The position numbers were made by a program, and so were the translations under genes. Source: Rhizomys pruinosus (Eukaryota; Chordata; Mammalia; Rodentia; Spalacidae). Taken from it: a DNA stretch of 64,000 nt. The DNA is taken from assembly GCA_009823505.1 (NCBI GenBank), contig VZQC01000392.1, positions 3,558,246 through 3,622,245 on the forward strand. The letters run 5' to 3'. Position 1 is the first letter of the stretch, and each line of letters opens with the position of its first letter. The notes under the pieces were generated by a model. That model worked only from the letters and a program-made list of their open reading frames with translations. It did no database searches and had not been told where the DNA came from. Shown piece after piece: positions 43,139-54,468 of the stretch.

Positions 43139-44053
43139 CTTGAGGAAGAATTTTGGGCCTTTCTCTTCTTCCCCATCGGGTCACTTCCTCCTGATACTGG
43201 GCACATCAACACTCTAAATCTCGACCCCCAGTGTGGGAATGAGCTGGAGGTGGTACTGGAAGTTGCAAAATGAATCTATTTATGTTCCTCTTTTCTTCTG
43301 GCCCACACGCTACCACACTCAGAACTGGCGGGAGAATAGCTGTGATATGAGGAGCCCATGGCATACAGTCACCTGTTGGCTTGCTGAGGACAGGACTCTC
43401 ACATTGCTGCCAGCAGCGTGCAGCAGCCTGCATCTCAGTTTCTGGACTGGTCAAAGGAGGACAGCAGACATTGCCTCACAGGCCTCTGGGAGGCTGAAGC
43501 AAGTTCACACTGACACATCTATTCCTGAGCTTTCTCTGAAATCCTGTTCCCCATCTGTCCTCTACAAACCACCTCCTTGGGAGGACTTCGCCAATCCTCC
43601 CCTCTCCTAAGGGGTTGGTCGCTCACCCTCCTCCCACAGCACCTGGACCTGTCGTCAGCCCCTCGTTGCTCTGAGCCTCACCCTCCACCCAAGTCCCAGC
43701 TGGGAGCCCTCCTTGCTCTCTGCCACAGTCTGAGCTCAGAGGCCTCCCTGGCCTGGGCCAGCTCCAGACAGCTCTGGATTTCCAGAAGGCTCTATGCCTT
43801 CTGCATTGTCTGCTTGGCTAGGCGCAACTCAAACTGAGGCCAGGAGGCTCAGGGACACTGCTGGAGGCCATGACCGGGGACCAGTGCTGTTTCCCTGTTC
43901 AGCTCGTTGGGGCAGCTGCCACAATGTGCATGAACGAGCCCCCAAAGCCGGCGCCCACCGTGTGCAGGGCTGGTCCCTTCCAGCGTCTCTCCTCGCCTGC
44001 ACATACTCACCCTCTGTACTTAGGGTCATTCCTCTGTCTGTCCTGATCTCCGC
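43139..44053. other. Single-copy sequence, no gene recognised
   Basis: A 125-codon plus-strand frame (43233-43610) is present without a recognised domain. Confidence 0.4.
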
Positions 44054-44287
44054 TTTTTAAAAATATTTTATTTATTATTTTTATTTTATGTGCATGAGTG
44101 TAATGTCTGCATGTATCTAAATGCACCTGTGTCATACAATGCCCACAGAGGCCAGAAGAGGATGTCAGATTCCCTGGAACTGGAGTTATGGATGGTTGTT
44201 AGCCTCCATGTGGGTGCTAGGAATTGAACCTGGGTCCTCTGGAAGAATAGCAAGTGTCCTTAATTGCTGAGCCATCTCTCCAGCCCC
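44054..44287 (-). mobile_element. B2 SINE
   Basis: TATGTGCATGAGTGTAATG near the tail and GAGCCATCTCTCCAGCCCC at the head, inverted. Confidence 0.95.
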
Positions 44288-44299
44288 TGATCTTTTCTT

Positions 44300-44470
44300 T
44301 CTTTCATTTTTTTTTTTTTTTTTTGGTGTTTTTGAGACAAGGTCTCCCTGTAGCCCCAGCTGGCCTGGAGCTCACTCTGTAGACCAGGCTGGCCTGGAAC
44401 TCACAGAGATCCACCTACCTCTGCCTCCCAAATCCTAGGATTAAAGGTGTATGCTACCTTGCTGGTCCCT
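44300..44470 (-). mobile_element. B1 SINE
   Basis: Long T-run, GAGACAAGGTCTCCCTGTAG. TGATCTTTTCTT flanks it exactly (44288-44299 and 44471-44482). Confidence 0.96.
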
Positions 44471-44482
44471 TGATCTTTTCTT

Positions 44483-44954
44483 ATAAGGACACCAGTCAGT
44501 TGGATGAGCTCATTTTAACTTAATTGCCTTTGGGAAGGCTCTGTCTCCAAAGAGAGCTCCACTTTGGGGTCCTCTCATGTGGGCATGGAAGGAGGATCAG
44601 CACCAGGAATACTCAGCCTAACATGTGAGTCTCCAACAGAAATGGCTTACATAATCCCACAGGGCATCTTAGAGAAGGCTAGAAGAGGCGTAATCGGAGC
44701 AGACTGCAAACACACTCAGGAGCAGCTGACGCCCGGAGTCTGCTGGAGCCTGGTAACTGTTCTCCCTGCCTCCATTGTCCACTGGGGCTCAGCTTCTGCC
44801 GCCTCTGGGGAGTGATCTAAAGGGAGCTGGGGCCCTGGAGGCAAGGAGAAGACAAAAACACCAACAGCAACACCTGCAAGCCAGGGAGTGGGAACTGCCC
44901 GCGTTAAGAAGAGTCCCAGCCCGTCAAGATCAGGCCAGATACTCAAGACAACGG
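44483..44954. other. Single-copy sequence, no feature seen
   Basis: No repeat or exon was recognised. Confidence 0.4.
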
Positions 44955-45120
44955 CCAACATTTATTTAATTCAGGCTCTGATCACAGCAGCTCATTCTCT
45001 CAACACCATGAGGGGAGAATTACTGAGATCTCAGGAGAGGCCACTGAAGCACAGACAGGCTAAGGAACTTAGCTGCGGTTGCACAGCTGGAGAGTCCCTT
45101 TAGAGCTTGTTTGCTCAGCC
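44955..45120 (+). mobile_element. MIR-type ancient SINE
   Basis: CACTGAAGCACAGACAGGC, TAAGGAACTTAGCTGCGG and TTGCACAGCTGGAGAG follow the MIR core order (GAGGCACAGAGAGG, TAAGTAACTTGCCC, TCACACAGCTAG). MIR predates the split of placental mammals. Confidence 0.75.
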
Positions 45121-45599
45121 CCTAGCAAACAATTTGAATGAAAGAAAGAGTAGAAAGATCAGCCCACCTGCCACCCACCTGACCTCCAGGTAAAGCCGGG
45201 AAGGACACTTGCCAGTTTGACCAGAGAAGTTACTGCTTAGGGGTGGAAGGAACTGGGGGAGAAGCCCCCACAGGAGAAGGTTGGCTGGACTATTTCAAGG
45301 CCAATTCCTGGCAGATGAGCAGGAAGCCAGCATAGACTGTGAAGCCCCCTCCACTTTCTTCTTTCCCAGGGTCTATGCCTCCTGGCTCTGTGTGCAGCAC
45401 AACTAGATCCCGGCCCAGGCTCCCCAGCTCCTGTCCTGTGTGTGACCTTGGCCTGTTGTTTGACCTCTGCAGAAATGGGGGATTCGAATTCCTAGGCTAT
45501 TGAGTTAGGAGGGCAAATGAGAAAGGAGGCGAGACCCCCTACCCCATCGTGCCAAGGCGTGTGAGCACACAGCAGTCCTTCCCTGGGGTCCAGCGGATT

Positions 45600-45780
45600 A
45601 AGGGAGCATGCTGGGAGCCCCACAGAGCCAGTTATCTATAATTGAGCTCTCATTAATAACGCAGCAGGTGACCCGCAGAGAGCAGCTTGCAGGCCGGAGC
45701 GTTTATTTTAGAAGCTATGTAACTGGGAGGTCATGCTCCAAATTAAATCTCAAAATTCTTGCCCTGATGGAGATCGGCTT
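45600..45780. promoter_or_regulatory. Candidate conserved non-coding element
   Basis: AT-rich homeodomain-type cores (TATCTATAATTGAG, CTCATTAATAACG, CAAATTAAATCTC) cluster in repeat-free DNA. Function is inferred from composition and setting only. Confidence 0.35.
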
Positions 45781-46309
45781 TGAATCTGAGGCTTCCCCAG
45801 GGCCTGCTGCCTATGCCCTCTGTGTGCGTCCAGCTGCCAGCAGCTCCCACTGGCTCTCTTCCATCTGGACCCAGCAGCTTGACCTGTACAGTCAGTGTCA
45901 TCTTCCCACTTCTCCAGGAACCCAGTGTCTGGGCTAACTAGGTGCTGGCCTGATTCACTATTGCAGTCAGCAGGGCTCAGGCTGGTGGAGTACCGGGAAG
46001 GGGGTGGATGCCCTCAGCACACTTGTGTGCCCTCCTGAAGGCCAGTTCACCAGGTGCCCTAACACCTGCCACTCAGTGCCTGCAGTTCTTGAGCAGCAAG
46101 CTTCAGCCTGAGGCAAGGCCCAACCACCTTTCAGGACCCTTCTTGCCTACGGGACCCCACACCTGCCTCAGACAGTCTGCAGCTGCTCTGACAGGCAGAG
46201 GGACAGGTCTGGGCCTGCATGTTCCCACTGTCCTGGTGTTTGTAATCCTCACCCTGCCGTAAGAGTTAGGAAGAGCCCCATAGGCTCTCGGGCCTGAGCA
46301 GATCCAGCA

Positions 46310-46640
46310 CTCACTGACAGACCTGCAGTGTTTCCGTTCACCAAGTGCTAGGCAAATTTACTTTATATACACTTTGTTTTCTCGTGGCTGTTACAAATTA
46401 ATACAAATTAATAGACTAGTTACAATTATTCAGGGCTGTCCAAAGTACTTGGAGACACTTTGAAGCAATTAAAAATAATCTCATGGACATTGTAATGCCC
46501 ACTGTAAATAATTATTTACTGGGAGAAGCAACACGAGTTATTTTTCTGTTGTTTCTGTGAATGCCTAAAATAAGAAAACTGTATTCTCTAGGCATTGATT
46601 GACAGGGTGAGAGCCGGCCTCAGTTTCCCCCAGCAGCCTT
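46310..46640. promoter_or_regulatory. Candidate conserved non-coding element with PBX-MEIS site
   Basis: TGATTGACAG at 46596-46605 equals the known PBX-MEIS/PREP heterodimer motif. TACAATTATTCAGG and TAAATAATTATTTACTGG are homeodomain-like. The block is repeat-free and AT-rich, as in many developmental enhancers. Conservation was not tested. Confidence 0.4.
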
Positions 46641-46719
46641 CACCACCATCCTTTTCTCCTCACACACTAATCAGAAGGGTCGCCATTTACAATCTATGAC
46701 TTTTAAAAAACATTTACTT

Positions 46720-46936
46720 TTGGGCTACAGATATGGCTCACCAGTTAAGAACACTGGCTGTTCTTGCAGAAGGCCAGGGTTCGAATTCCAGCACCCACAT
46801 GGCAGCTAACAACTGTCCATAACTCCAGTTCCAGGGGATCCGACACCCTTCTCTGTCCTCCTTAAGCACTCCTTTACATGGATCAGCTTTCATACATTCA
46901 GGCATAAGAGTCACACGCATAAAATAAAAATAAATA
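46720..46936 (+). mobile_element. B2 SINE
   Basis: TGGGCTACAGATATGGCTC start and ATAAAATAAAAATAAAT tail. The next B2 is inserted into this tail. Confidence 0.93.
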
Positions 46937-47205
46937 GGGGCTGGAGAGATGGCCTAGCTGTTAAGAGTGCCGACTGCTCTTGCAGAGGACCCGGGTTTGA
47001 TCCCCAGCACCCACATGGTGGCTGAGAACCGTCCATAACTCCAATTCCAGGAGAACTCCAGTTCCAGGGGAATCTGACACCCTCTTCTGACCTCCGCGGC
47101 ATTGCACGACATGGGTGCACAAGCCTACATGCAGACAGTACATTCATATACATACAAAATAAATAAATAAAATTAAAAAATATTTAAAAAATAAATAAAT
47201 AAAAA
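46937..47205 (+). mobile_element. Young B2 SINE in the tail of another B2
   Basis: GGGGCTGGAGAGATGGCC start and a long mixed A-rich tail. ATTTACTTTTG lies before the first B2 and after this one, so it flanks the pair. Confidence 0.95.
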
Positions 47206-47220
47206 TTAAATTAAAAAATT

Positions 47221-47456
47221 TACTTTTGTTGCATGAGTGTTTACCTACATGTATGCATGCATGCACACTGCCTACATGTATGCATGCATGCACAAACCGT
47301 GTGTGTTCCTGGTGCCTTTGGAGTTAAGAAGAGGGTGTCAGATCTCCTGTAACAGGAGTTACAGATACCTATTAGCCACCATGTGGATGCTGGGAACTGA
47401 ACCCGGGTCCTCTGCAAGAGCAGCCAGTGCTTTTCATTGAAGAGCCATCAGTCCCC
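47221..47456 (-). mobile_element. B2 SINE with ATGC-rich end
   Basis: GCATGAGTGTTTACCTAC and a repeated CATGTATGCATGCATGCAC phrase near the tail; head GAGCCATCAGTCCCC. Confidence 0.9.
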
Positions 47457-47457
47457 T

Positions 47458-47689
47458 TATTTTTATTTATCTTATTTATTATTTTAATTTCATGTGTGTG
47501 AATGTATTGCCTGCATGTATGTAAGTGCACCCATGTTGTGCAAGTGTCCTCAGAGGTCAAAAAAAGGTATCAGATCCCTGGAACTGCAGTCACAGATGGT
47601 TGTTAGCCACCATGTGGGTGTTGGGAACTGAACCTGGGTCCTATGCAAGGGCAGCCAGTACTTTTAACCACTAAGCCATCTCCAGCCCA
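47458..47689 (-). mobile_element. B2 SINE
   Basis: ATGTGTGTGAATGTATTGCC near the tail and AAGCCATCTCCAGCCC at the head, inverted. Confidence 0.93.
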
Positions 47690-47692
47690 TGC

Positions 47693-47915
47693 CTCCTTAT
47701 TTTTAATTTTTGAGGCAGAGTCTCATGTATCTCAAGCTGATCTAGAAGCCATTGTCTAGCCAAAGCTAGACTTGAACTCCTAATCCTCCTGCCTCTACCT
47801 CCCGAGTGCCAGGAGTACAGCCATGCACCACCACACCCGTTTTACTCTACTGGGATGGTACCCAGGTCCTTGTTCATGCTATGAAAACTCTCTACAAACA
47901 GACACACCCCCAGCC
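47693..47915 (-). mobile_element. B4 (ID-B1) SINE
   Basis: GAGGCAGAGTCTCATGTATC (B1-like part), then TGGTACCCAGGTCCTTG and CACACCCCCAGCCC (inverted ID head). Confidence 0.8.
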
Positions 47916-47919
47916 CTCT

Positions 47920-48045
47920 TCTACCTCCTCTTTCTTCTTCTTCTTTTCTCCTTCTTCCTTTTCCTCCTCCTTCTCCTTTCCCTTCCCTTTACCCCTTTCT
48001 CCCATCCTCCTCTTTTTCTTCTTCATTTTTTTTTTCATTTTAACA
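47920..48045. repeat. CTT/TCC pyrimidine tract
   Basis: About 120 bases almost free of purines on this strand. Confidence 0.9.
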
Positions 48046-48186
48046 GAAAACAACACAGCTTCCTGAAAGAAGTTAAATATTTAATGTTGCAGATGTAATT
48101 TCAGTGCACTAGAAAGATTCATGAGAATTCTTCTCATGTCACGATGGAAAGCAAGACAAAAACAACATTGGTTTTTCCTGAACTCA

Positions 48187-48187
<1 letters not shown>

Positions 48188-48253
<66 letters not shown>
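48188..48253. repeat. Compound AT-GT microsatellite
   Basis: About 16 AT units run directly into about 16 GT units. Confidence 0.97.
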
Positions 48254-48254
<1 letters not shown>

Positions 48255-48309
48255 TCAACGACCACCAGCTAAATGAGATTATGGTTATTTGCTTAGTATT
48301 TGCTTTCTT

Positions 48310-48379
48310 TTTTTATTTTATTTTTGTATGTGTATGAATGTACTGTCTGCATGCAGGTTCGTGCACCAGTGTCATGCAA
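48310..48379 (-). mobile_element. 5'-truncated B2 fragment
   Basis: T-rich tail, TGTGTATGAATGTACTG and about 30 further bases of inverted B2. AGTATTTGCTTTCTT flanks it exactly (48295-48309 and 48380-48394). Confidence 0.96.
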
Positions 48380-48394
48380 AGTATTTGCTTTCTT

Positions 48395-49042
48395 AAAGAC
48401 CATTAATTTAAAAGTAATTAAAGCCACTTATCAAATCAGAGAAGGAATTCCCAGTAGAGAAGACAAGTGTACATTTTCCCAGATGCCTCCCTACCCAGGG
48501 TTAGTGAGCTACAACCCAGCCCCAGCTTTGGTTCTAACAGTAAATGAGTAACACATTTATCTCAAACTGATTTTCCTGTGTCTTTACTTTCGGCCACCTA
48601 TGTGCCTATAACCGACATCAGTATCTAACAGGGCAGCTTTGAGAGCCCAAAGCCTGTTCAAGCATATCCCTACGGTGGCCTAGGATACAGAGGCTGCCAC
48701 CCTCTGGCCCTCACCGACCTGGGCTTTGGCACTGAGGATTTCCCATTACGCTGAGGTCCCTGGCTCCTAAGCCTGGCTTTGCCACTGTCTCCAGAGCATG
48801 TGAAAAGGGAAGGGATGAGAAGTCGTTAGTGGGAAAGTACTAGACAAACGTGACTGTGGCCCAAGTTCTGTGGCCATGGGCACCTGACCCCTCTGCTCAG
48901 GAGGAGGAGGGTAGGTGGGAAACCCTGACCAGGTAGGACTGCGAGGAAAGCCCTTGGTTTCTTGTTTTGTTGACCGTGGTCCTATTTCACAACCTAAAAT
49001 TTACTACCTGCCCTGTTTTCAGTGGACAGTTCTGTGGCAGTA
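48395..49042. other. Single-copy sequence, no gene recognised
   Basis: AT-rich start (TTAATTTAAAAGTAATTAAAG) then GC-moderate DNA. No exon was recognised. Confidence 0.4.
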
Positions 49043-49113
49043 CATGCTTACATTACACATGCTTACATTACACACGCTTACATTACACATGCTTACAGTA
49101 CACACGCTTACAC
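49043..49113. repeat. 15-bp tandem repeat, about 5 units
   Basis: Units of ATGCTTACATTACAC, with C/T and A/G changes. Confidence 0.93.
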
Positions 49114-49181
49114 TGTTGTGTGGTCATCACCACCCACCTGCAGAGCTTCTTCATCTAGCAAAATGGAAACTCAAAAGTTTG

Positions 49182-49335
49182 GCCATGGTGGCCCATGCTT
49201 TTAATCCCAGCACTTGTGAGGCAGAGGCAGGAGGATCTCTGTGAGATCAAGGCCATCCATCTCTATGTACCGAGTTCCAAGTCAGCTCAGGCCACAAGGA
49301 AATTCTGTCTCAAAAAAAAAGGCAAAAAAAAAAGA
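49182..49335 (+). mobile_element. B1 SINE
   Basis: TGGCCATGGTGGCCCATGC start, TTTAATCCCAGCACTTG and TTCTGTCTCAAAAA end. Confidence 0.93.
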
Positions 49336-49344
49336 AACTTGGCC

Positions 49345-49565
49345 CCCCATTACACACTATGCCCCACATTCCTTTGGCACCAACCATCTACTTCCCATCT
49401 CTACGAATGTCACAGCTGGGACCTCCTATGAGGGACCATGCAGTTCTTTATCCTTTCACTCAATACAATGTTCTCAAGACCCGTCCACTTAGCAGTTGTC
49501 AGAACTCCTTTCTTCCTTAGGCTGAATACCATTCCACTGAGAGGCAGACCACATTCTAATTACAT
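49345..49565 (-). mobile_element. Possible ancient L1 3' UTR fragment
   Basis: CTCAATACAATGTTCTCAAG, AACTCCTTTCTTCCTTAGGC and GAATACCATTCCACTGAG recall the inverted 3' UTR of old mammalian L1 families. Confidence 0.5.
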
Positions 49566-49569
49566 ACTC

Positions 49570-49911
49570 ACCACGCATGCAATCATTGTAACACACTGAG
49601 GTAGAGCCAGGAGCCCTGACCTAGTGGGGGGCAGGAGGTCGTTGGGTAACTGGGGCAGGTCCGTGAAACAGGTGAGTGTTCCACTCTGCTCTTTCAGGAC
49701 AGGACCAGTCACTACAGTGCTGGTGCAAAGCCCAGCACCTCTCCTCCGCTGTGTGCTTCCACACTCACACACCCTCACCTCCCACCATGTGATACCACTG
49801 CCCACATTGTGATGCAGTGAGGAGGCCCCTGTCGGGCACTGGCCCTGTTGCCTGGACGTTATGGCCACTGGAATCACAAGCTAAATAAACCTCTTTTCTT
49901 TGTGGACTATC
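49570..49911 (+). mobile_element. Possible old MaLR-like LTR
   Basis: The block ends AAGCTAAATAAACCTC then TTTGTGGACTATCCAG, like the poly(A) end of MST/MLT-type LTRs. Confidence 0.45.
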
Positions 49912-50235
49912 CAGATATGGTTAATATTGATTATCAGCCTGACAGGATCCAGAGTCACCATAGGACAAGCTTCTGGGCATGTCTATGAAGGAGGTTCTAG
50001 ATTAAGTTAATTGAGGTGAGACGCACCCTTATAAATGTGGGCCGCTCTAGCCCATGGGCCGGGGTCTCAGACTAAATCAAAAGGAGAAAGGGAGCTGACG
50101 GCCAGCATGCGTCTCTCTGTGGCTCCTGACTGCCACAGGTTCCTACCACCATGACCCCCCCGCCATGATGGACTACACCCTCAAACTGTGAGCCAGAATA
50201 AATCCTTCCTTAAATTGCTTTCTTCAGGTATTTCA
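49912..50235 (+). mobile_element. LTR-like repeat, 3'-truncated
   Basis: TGGTTAATATTGATTATCAG start, TTCTAGATTAAGTTAATTGA, then AACTGTGAGCCAGAATAAATC near the end. I recall this as a common dispersed repeat but cannot name the family with certainty. Confidence 0.55.
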
Positions 50236-51837
50236 AGACAAGCAAGGAATACACCCAGGGTTGGGTCTGTTCTTAGAACAACACACAACCGACCAAGAGG
50301 CCTCAGCTACCACTCTTCCAGCAACGGACCCTCGGGTGCCTCCCACTCCGCACAGCTGTTCAGTGCTCTGTGCTCTCCCTCCCAGGAGAGATGTCGCCCA
50401 GGTCTTGCCGGATGCTCAGCTGATTCTACGACTGCTTTTTTGAGGAGCTGCCACCCTTTCCACTGTGGCTGTGATTCATTTTTGCAAACATTCTGCCAAA
50501 GATCTTTTCAAAGGAAACGTAGTGCAGGCAGCAGGGACAGTCCTTCCCTGCGCAGCACAAGGAAGCGCCCGTCATTATAGACCCCACAGCAGAGTCTGAG
50601 GACAGTGGGGTCTTGTCACTGGCGCTAACAGGAGAGTCCGACCACTCAAGGCCCTGCCCTTGGGAGGGAGCCCATTCTCAGCCCCCAGCCTGGCTCCCTT
50701 CTGCTCTGGGATGGCTCCGCAGCAGGCTGCTCTCCCCTGAAATCTCGCATCCTCCTGTGCAACCCCCCCATGTCCCTAATCTACATCTACATCTGAGCCA
50801 GTTGTAGTTCTAGAAGAGCAAGCCCAGTCCCTCCCACATCCCTGCCCCCCGCCCCCATGTGCTGTTTCCCACCCCCCTCCTCTTCCACAGGACCTCTTCC
50901 ACAGACACCACCAAGGGCTATTGCCACCTGGTGATGGAGCGGCCAGAACTGCTCTGCAGTGTCACACATCCTATTACAGTAACACAAAATGGCCGGCAGC
51001 CCAGCAGCCCCAGCACTGCTGTCCTCTCGTGTCCACAGACACTGTCAGCTCCAATGTTCCGGGCCAGGCTATGCCATCTATACCCCATGGAGGACCACTG
51101 TCTGCAGATCCCTTCTGAGCAGCAAGTCACACTAGAAGTGAGCAGAGCCTCACAAGGCTGCTGTGAACCAGAGCTTCCCTTTTGAATCTGCCCCTGAGGA
51201 GAGGACATGCAGTAAAAGGAACTGTTTCTCAAATGACTGTGTGCGATGCTGAGGAAAGCCTGACGAGTTTAGCAAGCTTTGCCTGACGCTCCCTGGCTCC
51301 TCAGAGGAAGGCTGAGTGCTATTTAAGTCCAAGGTAGAATTTTTGTCTTTATTCAAAGAAAGTAGCTTGTAAAGAGCACCCATTCCAGAGGCCTGCTAGT
51401 AGTCTGACCCCTGGCCAGGCCCATGGTCCAAGGGAGAGATGTGGTGTTGTCATAGCTCGAGGGGCCTTGGCTTTGTGGGCAGTGTAAATCATGCAAATGT
51501 ACCCCTGTTTTAAAACCAGTTTTATACTAAAATGTAATCTATAGTTCCCTGTGGTGAGATGCGGGGCTGGTGAAACCTTGTGGAGTTGGCAGGGACCTAG
51601 AAGAGGAGGCCGTTACTAAGGGCTGCATCAGCCAAGCTGTGACCAGCCCCGTCCTGGCCCCCACCCAGGTCCACTGAGGCCCAGTCTCCACTCTACTCAC
51701 AGCTGCTGGATGACTGCTGAGGTCAAAATGTCCAGCCAGGGATATGAGCAAAACAGTCGAACCTCACTTAGAAAGAACTTGAGGGTAGGGCCAGGGCCTA
51801 GCGGGGAAACCAGGGCTTGAAAACACCCAGAAGTGAG
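50236..51837. other. Long SINE-free stretch, no gene recognised
   Basis: About 1.6 kb. Frames of up to 130 codons on both strands (such as 50188-50580 and 50859-51185) have no recognised domain. An octamer ATGCAAAT occurs at 51493-51500. Confidence 0.45.
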
Positions 51838-52047
51838 GCAGGAGGAATGGCTCAGTAGTTAGAGCACTGGCTGCTTATGACCCTGGTTCAGTTCCTGGCA
51901 CTCACACAGTGCCTAACAACTGTCCATAACCCCAGTTCCACGGGATCTGACACCCCCTTCTGGCCTCCACAGGCAATGTATGATGACATAGGTACACTTA
52001 CACACATGCAAGCAACACACTCATACATGTAAAAATAAAATTGTGAA
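51838..52047 (+). mobile_element. B2 SINE, old
   Basis: GGAGGAATGGCTCAGTAGTT head, ACACCCCCTTCTGGCCTCC middle, tail AAAAATAAAATTG. Confidence 0.88.
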
Positions 52048-52476
52048 TAATCTATTGCTTTCGTGCAGCAAGACTAGTAGGTTTTCTTACAGTGTAGTTT
52101 CCTGAATTCTTCTATTTAATTTCTAATTTCACTTACTTTTTAAAATAAATTAATTCCTAAAGAGCTGGCAGTGTTCTGGTTATCCTATTTGTAAGAGTCG
52201 GTTCCTGACATTTGCCCGATGTACCCCAATCCCACGTATCCCGTGAGCTAAGCCACATGCAGAGGACAGCTCTGATCCCCAGTGACAGGGTAGTAATTAG
52301 CATCCATGAGGTGGGAAACGGCAGTTACTAATCTCAGCTTCAGCATTAATCGCCCACCCACCTTGCAGTCACGTTGAGCATCAGACAATAGACAGAAAGC
52401 CCATGGGGACCGGAGGACAGACTAGAGGCTGGGATTTGCAAAGGAGCCTGGCTGGTGGTTCCAAGGAGCAGATTTT
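52048..52476. other. Single-copy sequence, no feature seen
   Basis: No repeat or exon was recognised. Confidence 0.4.
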
Positions 52477-52492
52477 AACCCTGAACATCTTT

Positions 52493-52645
52493 TTTTTTTT
52501 TTGGTCTTTTTGAGACAGGGTCTCCCTTTAGTCCCAGCTGGCCTGGAACTCGCTATGTAGACCAGGCTGACTTGAACTCACAGAGATCTGCCCGCCTCTG
52601 CCTCCCAAGTGCTGGGATTAAAGTCATGCACCACCATGCCTGGCT
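52493..52645 (-). mobile_element. B1 SINE
   Basis: T-run, TTGAGACAGGGTCTCCC and CCACCATGCCTGGCT. AACCCTGAACATCTTT (52477-52492) and AACCCCGAACATCTTT (52646-52661) flank it. Confidence 0.96.
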
Positions 52646-52751
52646 AACCCCGAACATCTTTAACACACGTTCACATATATCTGTATACCATCTTTAACAG
52701 TGTTCACACATGTGTACAGATCTGTGGCAAAACTTTCCCTGAAGAATGAAA

Positions 52752-53190
52752 TGAGGCAAGAGAGATGGCTCAGCTATTAAAAGTATGTACTGGGGCTGGA
52801 GAGATAGCCTAGCGGTTAAGAGCACCGACGCTCTTGCAGAGGACCCGGGTTCGATCCCCAGCACCCACATGGCGGCTAAGAACTGTCTGTAACTCCAATT
52901 CCAGGAGAACTCCAGTTCCAGGGGAATCCGAGACCCTCTTCTGACCTCTGCGGCATTGCACGACACGGGTGCACAGACCTGCATGTAGACAATACATTCA
53001 TACACATATGAAAATAAATAACAAAAAAAATTTTTTTAAGTATGTACTGCTCTTTCAGAGAACCCAGCTCAGTTCTGGTCCCACTTTGGGTGGCTCACAG
53101 TCACCGTGACTCTAGTTCCAGGGGGCCAGACTCTGGCCTCCACGGACACAGGCACTAATGTGTATTTCTACACACCGACATAACTAAAAA
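52752..53190 (+). mobile_element. Old B2 SINE split by a young B2
   Basis: Head at 52752-52791 (AGGCAAGAGAGATGGCTC) and body at 53049-53190, ending ACTAAAAATAAAAC. Confidence 0.9.
52792..53037 (+). mobile_element. Young B2 SINE nested in B2
   Basis: GGGGCTGGAGAGATAGCC start. AAGTATGTACT flanks it exactly (52781-52791 and 53038-53048). Confidence 0.97.
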
Positions 53191-53192
53191 TA

Positions 53193-53350
53193 AAACTTTT
53201 TTTTTTGGTCTTTTCGAGACAGGGTTTCCCGGTAGCCCCAGCTGTCCTGGAACTCACTCTGTAGACCAGGCTGGCCTTGAACTCACAAAGATTCACCTGC
53301 CTCTGCCTCCCAAGTGCTAGGATTAAAGGCGTGAGCCACCACGCCTGGCT
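53193..53350 (-). mobile_element. B1 SINE
   Basis: T-run, CGAGACAGGGTTTCCCGG, end GAGCCACCACGCCTGGC. Its right half recurs exactly at 58411-58480. Confidence 0.95.
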
Positions 53351-53369
53351 TATAAAAACTTTTTAAAGA

Positions 53370-53770
53370 ATGAAATGAATTCTTTTAATTTTTCTTTTTT
53401 ATTTTTATTTCATGTATATGAGTGTTTTGTTTACATGTATGTAAATGCACCACATATGTTCAGTGCCCATGGAGTCCAGAAGAAGGCATCGGATCCCTTG
53501 GAACTGAAATTTAGGACGGTCGTTAGGCTACAGTGGCACACATCTTAATCCCAGCACTGGGGAGGCAGAGGCAGGCAAATCTCTGTGAGTTCAAGGCCAG
53601 CCTGTTACATATTGAGTTCCAGGCCATCTGAGACTACAGAGAAACTTTGTCTCAAAAAGACAAAAGAAAAAAAAAGCATGGTTGTTAGCAGCCATGTGGA
53701 TGCTGGGAACTGAACCTGGAGCTTCGAAAGAGCATCCAGTGTTCTTCACTGTTGAGACTTCAGCTCCATG
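53370..53770 (-). mobile_element. Old B2 split by a B1
   Basis: Tail and body at 53370-53525 (ATATGAGTGTTTTGTTTAC; ATCGGATCCCTTGGAACTG), head half at 53683-53770. GGTCGTTAG and GGTTGTTAG border the insert. Confidence 0.88.
53527..53682 (+). mobile_element. B1 SINE inside B2
   Basis: GGCTACAGTGGCACACATC start and TTTGTCTCAAAAAGAC end. Confidence 0.93.
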
Positions 53771-53827
53771 AACGCCTTAAAACAAAACAAAACAAACAAA
53801 AAACTGAGATGTAGCATAATGGTAGGT

Positions 53828-54319
53828 AGGGCACATAGCCCTGATTCTATCTAACACACACATAGCCCTGATTCTATCTAGCACACACATAGCCCTGATT
53901 CTATCATCTAGCACACACATAGCCCTGATTCTATCTAACACACACACAGCCCTGATTCTATCTAGCACACACATAGCCCTGATTCTATCTAGCACACACA
54001 TAGCCCTGATTCTATCTAACACACATATAGCCCTGATTCTATCTAGCACACACATAGCCCTGATTCTATCATCTAGCACACACATAGCCCTGATTCTATC
54101 TAACACACACATAGCCCTGATTCTATCTAGCACACACATAGCCCTGATTCTATCTAGCACACACATAGCTCTGATTCCATCTAACACACACATAGCCCTG
54201 ATTCTATCTAACACACACATAGCCCTGATTCTATCTAGCACACACATAGCCCTGATTCTATCATCTAGCACACACATAGCCCTGATTCTATCATCTAGCA
54301 CACACATAGCCCTGATTCT
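53828..54319. repeat. 27/30-bp minisatellite, about 18 units
   Basis: The unit is CATAGCCCTGATTCTATCTA plus GCACACA; five units carry an extra ATC. Since both lengths are multiples of 3, one minus-strand frame (54391-53777, 204 codons) reads a repeated RIRAMCVLD word throughout. No signal peptide, domain or exon context supports a protein. Confidence 0.96.
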
Positions 54320-54419
54320 GTCCCCAACCTCAAACCCAGAGAACAGGTCAGTTGCCCATCTCTGTCTAACTTCTTGGGAGGCTGAGGACAAAGGCTTAGC
54401 CCAGGAGTTAGTTTAAGGC

Positions 54420-54421
54420 AT

Positions 54422-54468
<47 letters not shown>

